Below are positions 1 through 11,290 of a stretch of 64,000 bases of DNA, one piece after another. Origin of the DNA: JACRLW01 sp050181465 (GTDB taxonomy: Bacteria; Planctomycetota; UBA1135; UBA2386); contig JBFXDD010000011.1 of the NCBI GenBank assembly GCA_050181465.1, positions 53,126-117,125 on the forward strand, read 5' to 3'. The translations under genes were made by a program, and so were the position numbers. The notes under the pieces were generated by a model. It saw nothing but the letters and a program-made list of their open reading frames with translations, ran no database searches and was not told where the DNA came from. Positions within the stretch are counted from its first letter, which is position 1; every line of letters begins with the position of its first letter.

Positions 1-1
1 G

Positions 2-673
2 GGGCGAGAGACCGTCGCGTCGCGCGTGTGTTTCGTGGACGGCCAACCCGAGAAGGATGGCTATCGTCGCTTCAAGATCAGTTCGGCGGCTGCCGGCGAC
101 GACTTCGCCGCGATGGAGGAGGCGGTCAGACGCAGCGTGAAGCGGTGTCTAGGGGAGACGGCGGACCTGCTGCCCGATCTCGTGATCGTGGATGGCGGCG
201 CCGGACAACTCGCCGCAGCACGTCGGGCGCTCGCCGAATTGTCCCTCGCCGCCGACTTGCCGATCGTCGGGCTTGCCAAGAGTCGTTTGCGCGGCGCTGG
301 GGCGGCCGGAGCGCGAACCCCCGAACGCATCGTTCTTCCCGACGATCGGGGCGTCATCGCCTTGCCGCAAGATGCGCCGGAGACCTTGCTCGTCGCGGCG
401 ATTCGCGATGAAGCCCACCGCTTCGCGATCACCTACCATCGCAAGTTGCGTGGTCGATTGACGAGCGTGCTCGACGAGATCGAGGGGCTGGGGCCGGCGC
501 GCCGTCAACTGCTGCTGCGCTACTTCGGATCCATCGAGGCCCTGCGCGCCGCGGATCGCAGTGCATTGTCCGCCGTGCCCGGACTACCCGAAGATGTCGC
601 GGACCGCGTGTTCGCCGCGCTCGGCAGGACGAGCCACGACCCCGACGGTGCTGAGGATCAACCGCGCGGGTGA
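2..673 (+). CDS. uvrC: UvrABC system protein C, C-terminal part (cut by window edge)
   Basis: UvrC makes the two incisions around a bulky DNA lesion after UvrA/UvrB recognition. The frame is open from base 2, so the N-terminal GIY-YIG nuclease and UVR domains lie outside the window. What remains is the RNase H-like 5'-incision domain, with CFVDGQPEKDGYRRFKI, the metal-binding Asp context PDLVIVDGGAGQL and the conserved His in RDEAHRFAITYHRK. Tandem helix-hairpin-helix motifs follow (EGLGPARRQLLLRYFGS and VPGLPEDVADRVF). The gene ends tail to tail with the recombinase gene, overlapping it by about 16 bp. Identification rests on the motif order and is firm; only the missing 5' end is unknown. 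Confidence 0.95.
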   Translation, partial: GRETVASRVCFVDGQPEKDGYRRFKISSAAAGDDFAAMEEAVRRSVKRCLGETADLLPDLVIVDGGAGQLAAARRALAELSLAADLPIVGLAKSRLRGAGAAGARTPERIVLPDDRGVIALPQDAPETLLVAAIRDEAHRFAITYHRKLRGRLTSVLDEIEGLGPARRQLLLRYFGSIEALRAADRSALSAVPGLPEDVADRVFAALGRTSHDPDGAEDQPRG

Positions 674-1539
674 TACTTCTCGTGGGTGCGGCGCAGGCGA
701 TCCTGATCGACGTGGGTGTAGATCTGGGTGGTGCCGAGCGAGGCGTGGCCAAGCAACTCCTGGACGGCGCGCAAGTCGGCGCCGCCGCTGACCAGATGGG
801 TCGCAAAGGAATGACGCAAGGCATGCGGCGAGCAGGCGACCGTCAATCCGGCCCGCGTGGCGAGTTCGCGAACGACGCGCCAGATGCGGACCCGATCCAG
901 GGGGCGGCCGCGGTGGGAGAGGAACATCGCTGCGGTGGGTGACGTGGCCCGTGCGGCAAACAGCGGTCGAACGTCGTCGCGCCAGGCCGAGAGCTGGGCT
1001 CGAGCTCGATCCGACAGCGGCACGAGCCGCTCCTTTCGTCCCTTGCCGTAGAGGCGCAGGAAGCCGTGGGAATCCAAGACGGAACCCAATTCCAGATTCA
1101 CCACTTCCCCGACCCGACAGCCGGTCGCGTACAGAACCTCCAGGATTGCCCGGTTGCGGATCGTGAGCGGGTCGTTCCCGGCCGCGGCGGCGAGGAGGCG
1201 TTCGACGTTCGCGCGACTCAGCGCCTTCGGCAGCCGCTTCTCGAGGTGAGTCCCGAGCAGACCCTCGCTGGGATCGACCTCGAGTTCGCCCTCGGCCAGG
1301 AGAAAGCGATAGAAGCCGCGGATCGCCGCCAGGTTGCGGAGCACCGATGCGGGTGCGAACTCGCCCCGCAGTGCGCGGACATGTCGCAACAGATCGGTCC
1401 GATCGGGGAGCTTCGCCGCGCCGGTGAGCAATCGGTCGAGGTCGGTGCGGTAGGCGGCGACGGTGTTCGGCGAGAGTTGCAGTTCCGCGCCCAGGAACAC
1501 GAGGAAGTCCGACAGGAGGCGGCCGATCGAGGACTCCAT
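658..1539 (-). CDS. xerD: Site-specific tyrosine recombinase XerD-like
   Basis: XerC/XerD recombinases resolve chromosome dimers at dif during division. The 293-residue protein has the SAM-like N-terminal core-binding domain (about residues 1-90) and the catalytic domain. Visible catalytic residues are Arg in ATGCRVGEV, Lys in GKGRKERLVPL, HxxR in SPHALRHSFATH, His in LLGHASLGTTQ and the Tyr in QIYTHVD. The C-terminus RLRRTHEKYHPRG resembles XerD more than XerC, but the two are hard to separate without a tree. The start at 1539 (MESSIGRLL) gives normal family length; an upstream in-frame start would add 73 low-complexity residues. It is convergent with uvrC. No transposon ends were seen, so a housekeeping Xer role is preferred over an integrase. 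Confidence 0.88.
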   Translation of the reverse strand: MESSIGRLLSDFLVFLGAELQLSPNTVAAYRTDLDRLLTGAAKLPDRTDLLRHVRALRGEFAPASVLRNLAAIRGFYRFLLAEGELEVDPSEGLLGTHLEKRLPKALSRANVERLLAAAAGNDPLTIRNRAILEVLYATGCRVGEVVNLELGSVLDSHGFLRLYGKGRKERLVPLSDRARAQLSAWRDDVRPLFAARATSPTAAMFLSHRGRPLDRVRIWRVVRELATRAGLTVACSPHALRHSFATHLVSGGADLRAVQELLGHASLGTTQIYTHVDQDRLRRTHEKYHPRG

Positions 1540-1612
1540 GGTGCTGGCGGTTGCGGCGCCGTCGGCCGGCGCAAAGCTCCGGCAAAGATCGTCGGAGCCC
1601 GGCCCGGTCACC

Positions 1613-1641
1613 TTGACCGTTCCGCAGGGGAAGCATAAGGT
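1613..1641 (+). promoter_or_regulatory. Predicted sigma-70-type promoter upstream of the DksA-like gene
   Basis: A TTGACC hexamer (1613-1618) and a TAAGGT hexamer (1636-1641) are separated by exactly 17 bp and followed by a C-rich run. Transcription would start near 1648 and give a leader of roughly 115 nt before the ATG at 1764. This is a match by eye to the bacterial housekeeping consensus; no start-site data are available. Confidence 0.5.
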
Positions 1642-1763
1642 CCCCGCCCCTTCGGCGGAACGCGCCCCGTTCGTGCCGATGAAGTGCGTTCCGAAGCCGG
1701 GCTCCGGGGCGGCGCACTTCCCGCGCGCAGCGCGGGGATGGCAACGATTCCAAGACATCTGTG

Positions 1764-2237
1764 ATGGCGAAGTTCACCAAGGCGGAGCTCACCAAGTTCC
1801 GACGCCTCCTCGAATCCCAGTTGGCCAGTCTGCGAGGGGACGTCGGCTCCATGAAGGATGAGGCGCTCCGTGCGTCCGACCAGGACAGTTCGGTCGATCA
1901 CCTCGCGGACCAGGGCACCGACAACTACGACCAGGGCTTCTTGCTCGGTCTGATCGAGAACGAGGAGGAGACGATCGAACGGATCGAGGAGGCTTTGGAG
2001 CGGATCGAAGGGCGCGGTGACTGGCCGTACGGGGCCTGCCCGATGTGTATGGAGGAGTTGGAGGGCGAGAAGGCCAAGCCGACGACCAAGTCCGCCGCGA
2101 AGTCCACGAAGTCGAAGTCGACCGCCAAGGCGCCGAAGGCGGACTACTGGATCCCGGCGGACCGCCTCGAATACGTGCCCTGGGCTCGGTACTGCGTGCG
2201 CCACCAGGAAGAGGCCGAACGCCGAGCCAGCGCCTGA
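1764..2237 (+). CDS. DksA/TraR family zinc-finger transcription factor
   Basis: DksA-type proteins enter the RNA polymerase secondary channel and modulate rRNA and stress promoters with ppGpp. The 157-residue protein has a long helical N-terminal half that could form the coiled-coil arm (about residues 1-80, rich in ELTKF, EEETIERIEEALERI). It is followed by the family pattern of a predicted zinc ribbon: GDWPYGACPMCMEEL and, after a Lys/Ala-rich insertion, IPADRLEYVPWARYCVRHQ. Only three cysteines are obvious (CPMC and YC), with His a possible fourth ligand. GTG and ATG are adjacent at 1761/1764 and ATG is chosen. lspA follows closely, suggesting one transcript. The Lys/Thr/Ser-rich insertion of about 25 residues between the two halves of the finger is unusual. 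Confidence 0.85.
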   Translation: MAKFTKAELTKFRRLLESQLASLRGDVGSMKDEALRASDQDSSVDHLADQGTDNYDQGFLLGLIENEEETIERIEEALERIEGRGDWPYGACPMCMEELEGEKAKPTTKSAAKSTKSKSTAKAPKADYWIPADRLEYVPWARYCVRHQEEAERRASA

Positions 2238-2257
2238 TCCCAGGCGCGGTGCATCCG

Positions 2258-2842
2258 ATGAGCGAGGCCCCTAGTCCGCCGCGATCGACGTTCCGGGGCA
2301 AGCTCTGGTTCTTCCTGCTGCCGGCAGTGTTCGTGGCGCTGGACCTTTGGTCGAAGGCCGCCGCGTTCGCCTACGTCGCGGAGAAGGCGCCGTTCCAGCA
2401 GCGCGTTCCGACCGGACTGCTACCGGAGCCCTTCGGATTCGACCTCGTCCGCTACACCAACACCGGCACGATCTGGGGGCTCGGGCAGACGATGACCATC
2501 CCGCTGATCGTTCTCCGAATGGGGGCGGTCGTGGCACTGGTGTGGTTCGCGGCGCGCACTCCCGCGCAACGTCGGTTCCAGCTCACGGTGTTGGGATTGG
2601 TGCTGAGCGGTGCGCTCGGGAACCTCTACGACAACTTGTGGATGCCCGACCGAGGGGTGAGGGACTTCCTGCTCTTCTTCTATCGCGGGAAGGACGGGGC
2701 CGAGCACATGTTCCCCGCGTTCAACGTCGCCGATTCGTGCATCACGGTGGGGGCGATCGCGCTGGCCGTCATTCTGTGGCGGGAACCGACGCCCACCCGT
2801 GCGGAGACTGCCGCGGTGTCGTCGGCGGGAAGCGAAGAGTGA
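2258..2842 (+). CDS. lspA: Lipoprotein signal peptidase (signal peptidase II)
   Basis: LspA is the inner-membrane aspartyl protease that removes the signal peptide of diacylated prolipoproteins. At 194 residues it is slightly long for the family, and hydrophobic segments are placed as expected for four transmembrane helices. The two catalytic Asp contexts are visible: GALGNLYDNLW...RGVRDFLLF and FNVADSCITVGA. The first motif normally reads GNxxDR; here the residue after Asp is Asn. The start at 2258 (MSEAPSPP) lies 20 bp after the DksA-like gene stop; an upstream start in this frame would overlap that gene heavily. A lipoprotein substrate candidate with an LPAGC lipobox is encoded at 23194-23847. 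Confidence 0.93.
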   Translation: MSEAPSPPRSTFRGKLWFFLLPAVFVALDLWSKAAAFAYVAEKAPFQQRVPTGLLPEPFGFDLVRYTNTGTIWGLGQTMTIPLIVLRMGAVVALVWFAARTPAQRRFQLTVLGLVLSGALGNLYDNLWMPDRGVRDFLLFFYRGKDGAEHMFPAFNVADSCITVGAIALAVILWREPTPTRAETAAVSSAGSEE

Positions 2843-2866
2843 CAGCGAGTCGGGTCGCGCTAGACT
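2839..2866 (+). promoter_or_regulatory. Predicted promoter for the response-regulator gene
   Basis: GTGACA (2839-2844), a 16-bp spacer and TAGACT (2861-2866) resemble a housekeeping promoter. The -35 box overlaps the lspA stop codon. The -10 box is directly followed by a perfect inverted repeat (2867-2887), so the start point would fall inside it. Confidence 0.45.
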
Positions 2867-2887
2867 CACGACGACCGGGTCGTCGTG
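2867..2887. promoter_or_regulatory. Perfect 10-bp inverted repeat, candidate operator
   Basis: CACGACGACC and GGTCGTCGTG form a perfect palindrome around one central G, starting at the base after the predicted -10 hexamer. That position is where a repressor dimer site would block transcription initiation. It could instead form a hairpin at the 5' end of the transcript. The binding protein is unknown. Confidence 0.5.
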
Positions 2888-2973
2888 CCGATCCCGGTGA
2901 TCTCGGGCGGATGGGCCTTGTCGCAGACGCGGTCGTTCGCCACAGACCCGCCCCGTCGCCACTTGCTGTTCCC

Positions 2974-3822
2974 GTGAGGCTGTCCGAGCTGACGTCGACC
3001 ATGGTCCAGACGGCCGTGGATGCCTACCTGAGCTTGGCCTACGACCAGGCGAGCGGAGGGCAGTCCAAAGCCAGGCTCGACCTCGCCGCCGACGCGAAGC
3101 CGGAGGAGGTCCTCGCGCGCTTCCAACATGATGTGGTCGCCGATGGTGAGCGGGGTCGTTGCGATCGCTACTGGTTGCGGCTCGGCAATCGGAACTATCC
3201 CTTCATGAAGCTCCTGCTGCAGGAGCACATCGTCGCCGGCGAATTCTACTTTGCCGTCGATACTCACGACCAGTTGGAGATCCGACCGGACTTCCCGGAC
3301 TACGAGGCCTGGAAGCAACTGCAGGCCTTCAACCGCGACCTGCGGCGCAAGATCGAAGAGCGCTTGATGGAGTTGGGGTTGCCCACCTCGGCGTCGATCG
3401 AGGAGTTGTGTCGGCGGCGCAAGGTCGAGGTCGACGTCAAGCATTCCGCATTCACCATCCTGGTGGTCGATGACGAGGAACACCTCGCGAGCGCCGTCGC
3501 CAGCGTGCTGCGAGCCCGTGGGTTCCAGGTGGAGGTCGCGCTCGACGGCATGAGTGGGTTGGATCGGGCGCGGGTCGATCTGCCGGATCTGATCGTGCTC
3601 GACTACGAGATGCCGGAACTCGACGGGATCGAGGTGATCGCGAGGCTCCGCGCCGACGACGCCACTCGGGGGATCCCCGTCCTGTTCTGCACGGCGAGCA
3701 AGGTCTCCTTGACGGAGATGCGCAAGGCCGAAGGCTTCCTGGCCAAGCCGTACACCGAGACCCTGTTGCTCGACATGGTCGACCGACTGTTGGGGTTGCC
3801 CAAGCGAGAGGGCGCTCGATGA
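2974..3822 (+). CDS. Response regulator with an uncharacterised N-terminal domain
   Basis: The C-terminal half (about residues 160-280) is a complete receiver domain. It has the acidic pair in ILVVDDEEHL, the phospho-acceptor Asp in DLIVLDYEMPELDG, the conserved Thr in VLFCTAS and the Lys-Pro pair in FLAKPY. No DNA-binding or enzymatic output domain follows. The N-terminal 155 residues carry a block of Tyr/Trp-rich sequence (RYWLRLGNRNYPFMKLLL, FYFAVDTHDQLEI) that I do not recognise; it may be the output or a partner-binding domain. Two starts are possible, GTG 2974 and ATG 3001; the first is used. The gene follows a candidate promoter and palindrome. No histidine kinase lies next to it. Confidence 0.85.
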   Translation: MRLSELTSTMVQTAVDAYLSLAYDQASGGQSKARLDLAADAKPEEVLARFQHDVVADGERGRCDRYWLRLGNRNYPFMKLLLQEHIVAGEFYFAVDTHDQLEIRPDFPDYEAWKQLQAFNRDLRRKIEERLMELGLPTSASIEELCRRRKVEVDVKHSAFTILVVDDEEHLASAVASVLRARGFQVEVALDGMSGLDRARVDLPDLIVLDYEMPELDGIEVIARLRADDATRGIPVLFCTASKVSLTEMRKAEGFLAKPYTETLLLDMVDRLLGLPKREGAR

Positions 3823-4121
3823 GAGTCTGCGATCGACGCAGCGAACCGCCGGTGCTCGCCCTTGCGCTCGTTGTCGTCATTCTCGCGGCACTCGGCTCTG
3901 CGGAGGCGGCGTGCCGTGAGACGCGTTTCGGCTCGCCCGCGCCCCTGGTCGTCAGTCTGGTGCGCGGCGATCAGATCTCGGAAGCCTTCGCCCGCGGAAG
4001 CGAAGGGAACGACGCGGCGCACCCCGACCTCAGGGTCCGTCGGGAGGAGGGCGGCGCGTCCTCGCGGCGGCCGCATGCACTTCCGCCGGCGCGGGCGCCG
4101 ACGGTCCTGCGCGCGTCCTGA
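3819..4121 (+). CDS. Possible small secreted protein, uncertain
   Basis: An ATG overlaps the stop of the response-regulator gene as ATGA, a common coupling arrangement in this window. It opens 100 codons. The first 32 residues look like a signal peptide: charged start, then a VLALALVVVILAALG core, then AEAAC. The remainder is Arg/Ala/Pro-rich and has no recognisable domain, and the sequence downstream looks non-coding. It could be a genuine exported peptide or chance. The rest of the 437-bp gap before secA (to 4259) holds nothing else I can support. Confidence 0.3.
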   Translation: MRVCDRRSEPPVLALALVVVILAALGSAEAACRETRFGSPAPLVVSLVRGDQISEAFARGSEGNDAAHPDLRVRREEGGASSRRPHALPPARAPTVLRAS

Positions 4122-4259
4122 CGGCGCTTCGGCGCCGACATCGCCCGCGATGCCGTGGGCGCGCGCGCGGCTCCGTGCCGCCGTTTCGATCCGGTTCGGT
4201 GAAACCATTCCCGGACGCATGCGTCGCACTCGCGACGCACGTCCACGAGAGACTCTTCG

Positions 4260-7109
<2,850 letters not shown>

Positions 7110-7205
7110 AGGCGTCGTGCACATCGGCTGGCGCGCCGTCGTGCGGCGGCGAGGGAGGTCCCCACGGCGACTGAGTCGAAGCACCCCGGAGCCGTCCGGC
7201 CGCGC

Positions 7206-8549
7206 ATGCTGCGTGGCCTCCTGCCCCTGATCGTGTACCAGGGGGTCTTTCTCATCGCCGCCGCCCTGTGGTTTCCCGTGCTGGCGTGGCGACTGTGTTT
7301 CGATCGCCGCTACCGTGCGGGCTTCTGGTCGCGCAGCGGACGCATCCGTCAGTTCGTGCCGGGCGTTCCGCGAGTCTGGGTGCACGGCGTCTCGGTCGGC
7401 GAGGTGAAGAACCTCGCGAGCCTGATCGAAGCCGTGGCTACCCGGTACCCGGGAGTCGAGATCGTGGTCTCTGCGACGACGCCGACCGGCTTCGACCTGG
7501 CGCGGCGGCTCTACGTCGGTCGGCCGGTGATCCAGTATCCACTCGATTTCGGCCTCTTCCCGGGCCGGGCGCTCGATCGGGTGCAACCGAGTTGCGTGTT
7601 GCTCATGGAACTCGAGATCTGGCCCAACTTCCTGCAGGCGGCAGCGCGACGCGGCGTGCCCGTAGCGGTCGTGAACGGTCGAATCTCCGAGCGGAGCTTC
7701 CGTGGCTACCGCATGGCGCGCGGCCTGCTGCCGCAGTTCGACTGGATCGAGCACTACTGCGTGCAGAACGAGGCCTATCGAGAACGTCTGCTCGCCTTGG
7801 GAGTGGAGGACTCTCGGATCGCCGTCACCGGCAACATGAAGTTCGATGGAGTCGGTCTCCGCGGAGTACCGGAGGCCTCGGCCAAGCTTCGCCGATGGTT
7901 GTCCGCGGATGGACAGATGGTCGTCGTCGCCGGTTCGACCCATCCACGGGAGGAGGAGTGGATCGCGGAAGCGATGGTGCACGTCGCCGCCGCCATCCAG
8001 CGACCACTTCGGCTCGTGCTGGCGCCGCGCCACCCCGAGCGCGCCGTCGCCGTGGTCGAAGCGCTCGCGAGCCAGGGACATCGCGTCGTTCGCTGGTCGA
8101 AAGACGGCGGTCGTGAGCTTCCGCTGGCCAGCGACGCGATCCTTCTCGTCGACACCATCGGCCACCTGGAGTCGTTCTACGGCGCCTGCGACGTTGCGTT
8201 CGTCGGCGGCAGCCTGGTGCCGCACGGCGGCCAGAACATGATCGAGCCCGCTGCGCTCGGTCGCGCGGTCGTCTTCGGCCCCTACGTCAGCAACTTCCGG
8301 GCAGACGTCGAGCTGCTGCTCTTGGCCGAGGCCGTCGTGCAGGTGCAGGACCAGAGTGAACTCGCGGCGGCGTTCGGAGACCTACTGTCCGATGCGGCGG
8401 AAAGGACGCGCCTCGGCCAGCGCGCCGTCGAAGTGATCCGCAGCAACCAAGGCGCGACGACTCGGACGCTCGAACTCGTCGCACCTCTGCTCGATCGGGT
8501 CCTGACTGCGCGCCCGGGTGGCGTCGATTCGGCGGCAGAGACAGGGTAG
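7206..8549 (+). CDS. waaA: 3-deoxy-D-manno-octulosonic acid (Kdo) transferase
   Basis: WaaA (KdtA) transfers Kdo from CMP-Kdo to the lipid A precursor at the inner membrane. The 447-residue protein begins with a hydrophobic membrane anchor (about residues 5-28). It then has the glycosyltransferase-30 signature RVWVHGVSVGEVKN, with the Glu that acts as catalytic base, plus SATTPTGF, the YPLDF motif and ELEIWPNFL. The second Rossmann domain contains AGSTHPREEE, LAPRHPER and GGSLVPHGGQNMIEPAALG. Its presence implies an LPS-type outer membrane. It ends 24 bp before the first copy of the dispersed intergenic repeat. Confidence 0.95.
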   Translation: MLRGLLPLIVYQGVFLIAAALWFPVLAWRLCFDRRYRAGFWSRSGRIRQFVPGVPRVWVHGVSVGEVKNLASLIEAVATRYPGVEIVVSATTPTGFDLARRLYVGRPVIQYPLDFGLFPGRALDRVQPSCVLLMELEIWPNFLQAAARRGVPVAVVNGRISERSFRGYRMARGLLPQFDWIEHYCVQNEAYRERLLALGVEDSRIAVTGNMKFDGVGLRGVPEASAKLRRWLSADGQMVVVAGSTHPREEEWIAEAMVHVAAAIQRPLRLVLAPRHPERAVAVVEALASQGHRVVRWSKDGGRELPLASDAILLVDTIGHLESFYGACDVAFVGGSLVPHGGQNMIEPAALGRAVVFGPYVSNFRADVELLLLAEAVVQVQDQSELAAAFGDLLSDAAERTRLGQRAVEVIRSNQGATTRTLELVAPLLDRVLTARPGGVDSAAETG

Positions 8550-8572
8550 TACGGCGCTGCGGACCGCTCGCC

Positions 8573-8748
8573 AGGACGATTCGTGAACGTCGTCGCAAGA
8601 TCGACGCAGGTCGATGCCAGGCAAGGAGCTGCGTCGGTCGACGACCGAAGCTTCGCCGTCGCTACGCTGCCAGGGAGGTGCCGACGTAGCGACGCCGCCC
8701 GGCGCGACTTGTGGCGATCGCAGTAGACGTTCACGAATGGTCCGGGCT
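8573..8748 (+). repeat. Dispersed ~176-bp intergenic element, copy 1
   Basis: This copy lies between waaA and metK. The left end reads GGACGATTCGTGAACGTC and the right end GACGTTCACGAATGGTCC, near-perfect inverted repeats of one another. Inside are a small hairpin (ATCGAC/GTCGAT), a second one (TCGGTC/GACCGA) and the conserved core at 8661-8690 (GCTACG, an 18-nt loop, CGTAGC). In this copy the core stem is extended to 10 perfect pairs. The right end merges into a TAGAGT hexamer 59 bp before metK. No ORF is conserved between the copies. Confidence 0.85.
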
Positions 8749-8753
8749 AGAGT
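8724..8753 (+). promoter_or_regulatory. Possible metK promoter at the right end of repeat copy 1
   Basis: TAGACG (8724-8729), an 18-bp spacer and TAGAGT (8748-8753) form a weak promoter-like pair overlapping the repeat terminus. metK begins 53 bp further on. Other copies retain a TAG after the terminal GGGC in two cases, but the -35 match is poor. Confidence 0.3.
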
Positions 8754-8806
8754 CCCCGCCCCGAAAGCGGCCCTTCTCGGCGGCCGCCTCCCTCTCCCCG
8801 ACACCG

Positions 8807-9973
<1,167 letters not shown>

Positions 9974-10125
9974 GACTCGGTGCGGGCGTTTTGCCCGCGG
10001 TCGGCGACGGCTGCGGTGCGCAATCTCTGGGTGTAGGCAGTTCCCCAAGCGGTCGGCTCGACTAGTCTAGGCAGCGCCCGGGCGACGTTTTCGCCGAAGG
10101 GCACTGTCGATCGCTGGAGCACGCC

Positions 10126-11175
10126 ATGCAGCAAGAGACCGAGGTCCATTTCTGCAACCTCTGCAACACTTCGATCCCGCTTGCCGCTCTGGATGACGGG
10201 CGAGCAGTGCGCGTTGCCGGTCGCTGTGTGCCGACAGCCAGCCCGGGTTCGGCGGCGGCGCCCGCCACCGGTGCCGCGGGTGGCCGGGCCGGCATCTTCG
10301 GAGCAGCGGTCCTGATCCTGGCTGGGATCGCCGGCGCCGCGATTTTCGTCGACTGGCGCATGGGTGAGGAGATCGCCCGGCTCCGCGGCGACATGGCTGC
10401 CGAGGCGCCGAAGCTCGCACGACTGGAGGAGCGCTTCGCCAGCCTGGAGACGCGGCTGGAAGACATGGTGACCCCGAGTCAGTTGCAGCCGCTGGGCCAA
10501 CGGATCGCCGACTTCGAGACCGCGACCGCGAGTCAGTTCGGCGTGATCCGAGACGGGTTCGCCGAGATCGGTCGCGGACGAGCCGACATGCGGACCCAGA
10601 TCGATCGGCTCCACGAGTCGCAGGTGCAACACGCCGCGCGGCTGGCGCTCATCGCCGATGACCTTCGGGCGCTCGGTCGTGACGTCGCGGAGTTGCGCGC
10701 GGCGCCCGTGCGAGGTCCTCTGCCCAGCGATGTCGGCGATCCGGCTGTCATGGGCGATCCGGATCCCCGACCGCAGCCGGCGGCCGAGGGCTTCCCGCCG
10801 GCGATTCAGCACCATCTCGATCGACTCAGCGACGCCGACGAGAGCGTCCGTTTCGAGGCGGTGCAGGAACTGCTGCTCGCGCGCGAGCCCAAGGTGCTCC
10901 CCGCCCTACTGCCGTTGGCCCGCGACTCCGATCCCTTCGTCCGTCGTCTGGTCCTGGATGGACTGGCCGAGCATCGATCGGCGGAGCACGTCGATGCTCT
11001 CATCAATGCCCTGGCGGATCCGGAGAGCATCGTGCGCCATTCGGCGTGGGTCGGCCTGAAGAAGTTGACCGCCCAGACCATGCCGTTCGATGCCGACGCC
11101 GGTGCCGAGCAGCGCAACGGGATGCAGAAGCGTTGGCGGAGCTGGTGGGACAAGAATCGCGACGACTTCCGCTGA
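10126..11175 (+). CDS. Membrane-anchored coiled-coil protein with HEAT repeats
   Basis: The 349-residue protein starts with a short Cys motif (FCNLCN, with a third Cys at RCVP), suggesting a degenerate zinc ribbon. An Ala/Gly-rich linker and one hydrophobic segment (about residues 60-80, IFGAAVLILAGIAGAAIFV) follow. Residues 85-200 are heptad-like and Glu/Arg-rich, consistent with a coiled coil. The C-terminal 120 residues are HEAT-like helical repeats (DESVRFEAVQELL, DPFVRRLVLDGLAEH, DPESIVRHSAWVGL), then a Trp-rich tail. The specific role is unknown; the architecture suggests a scaffold reading a partner on one side of the membrane. Confidence 0.8.
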   Translation: MQQETEVHFCNLCNTSIPLAALDDGRAVRVAGRCVPTASPGSAAAPATGAAGGRAGIFGAAVLILAGIAGAAIFVDWRMGEEIARLRGDMAAEAPKLARLEERFASLETRLEDMVTPSQLQPLGQRIADFETATASQFGVIRDGFAEIGRGRADMRTQIDRLHESQVQHAARLALIADDLRALGRDVAELRAAPVRGPLPSDVGDPAVMGDPDPRPQPAAEGFPPAIQHHLDRLSDADESVRFEAVQELLLAREPKVLPALLPLARDSDPFVRRLVLDGLAEHRSAEHVDALINALADPESIVRHSAWVGLKKLTAQTMPFDADAGAEQRNGMQKRWRSWWDKNRDDFR

Positions 11176-11290
11176 CCGCCCGCTCGCGATTCCCTCCGCA
11201 GCGAAACGCCGCCCTTGCGTCGCTCTGCGCGACGGCTCTACTGCGGCACGCGTGTGACACGAGGTCCCACGGCAAACCCTCGCGGAGCGG

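Noticed and set aside
8573..8806. SAM riboswitch upstream of metK
   Set aside because: The structured sequence here is the dispersed element, found at four unrelated loci as well, and shows no SAM riboswitch motif that I can recognise.
9982..9998. Intrinsic terminator after metK
   Set aside because: The GCGGGC/GCCCGC hairpin has no U-tract after the stem; it could be a weak pause site but not a supported terminator.
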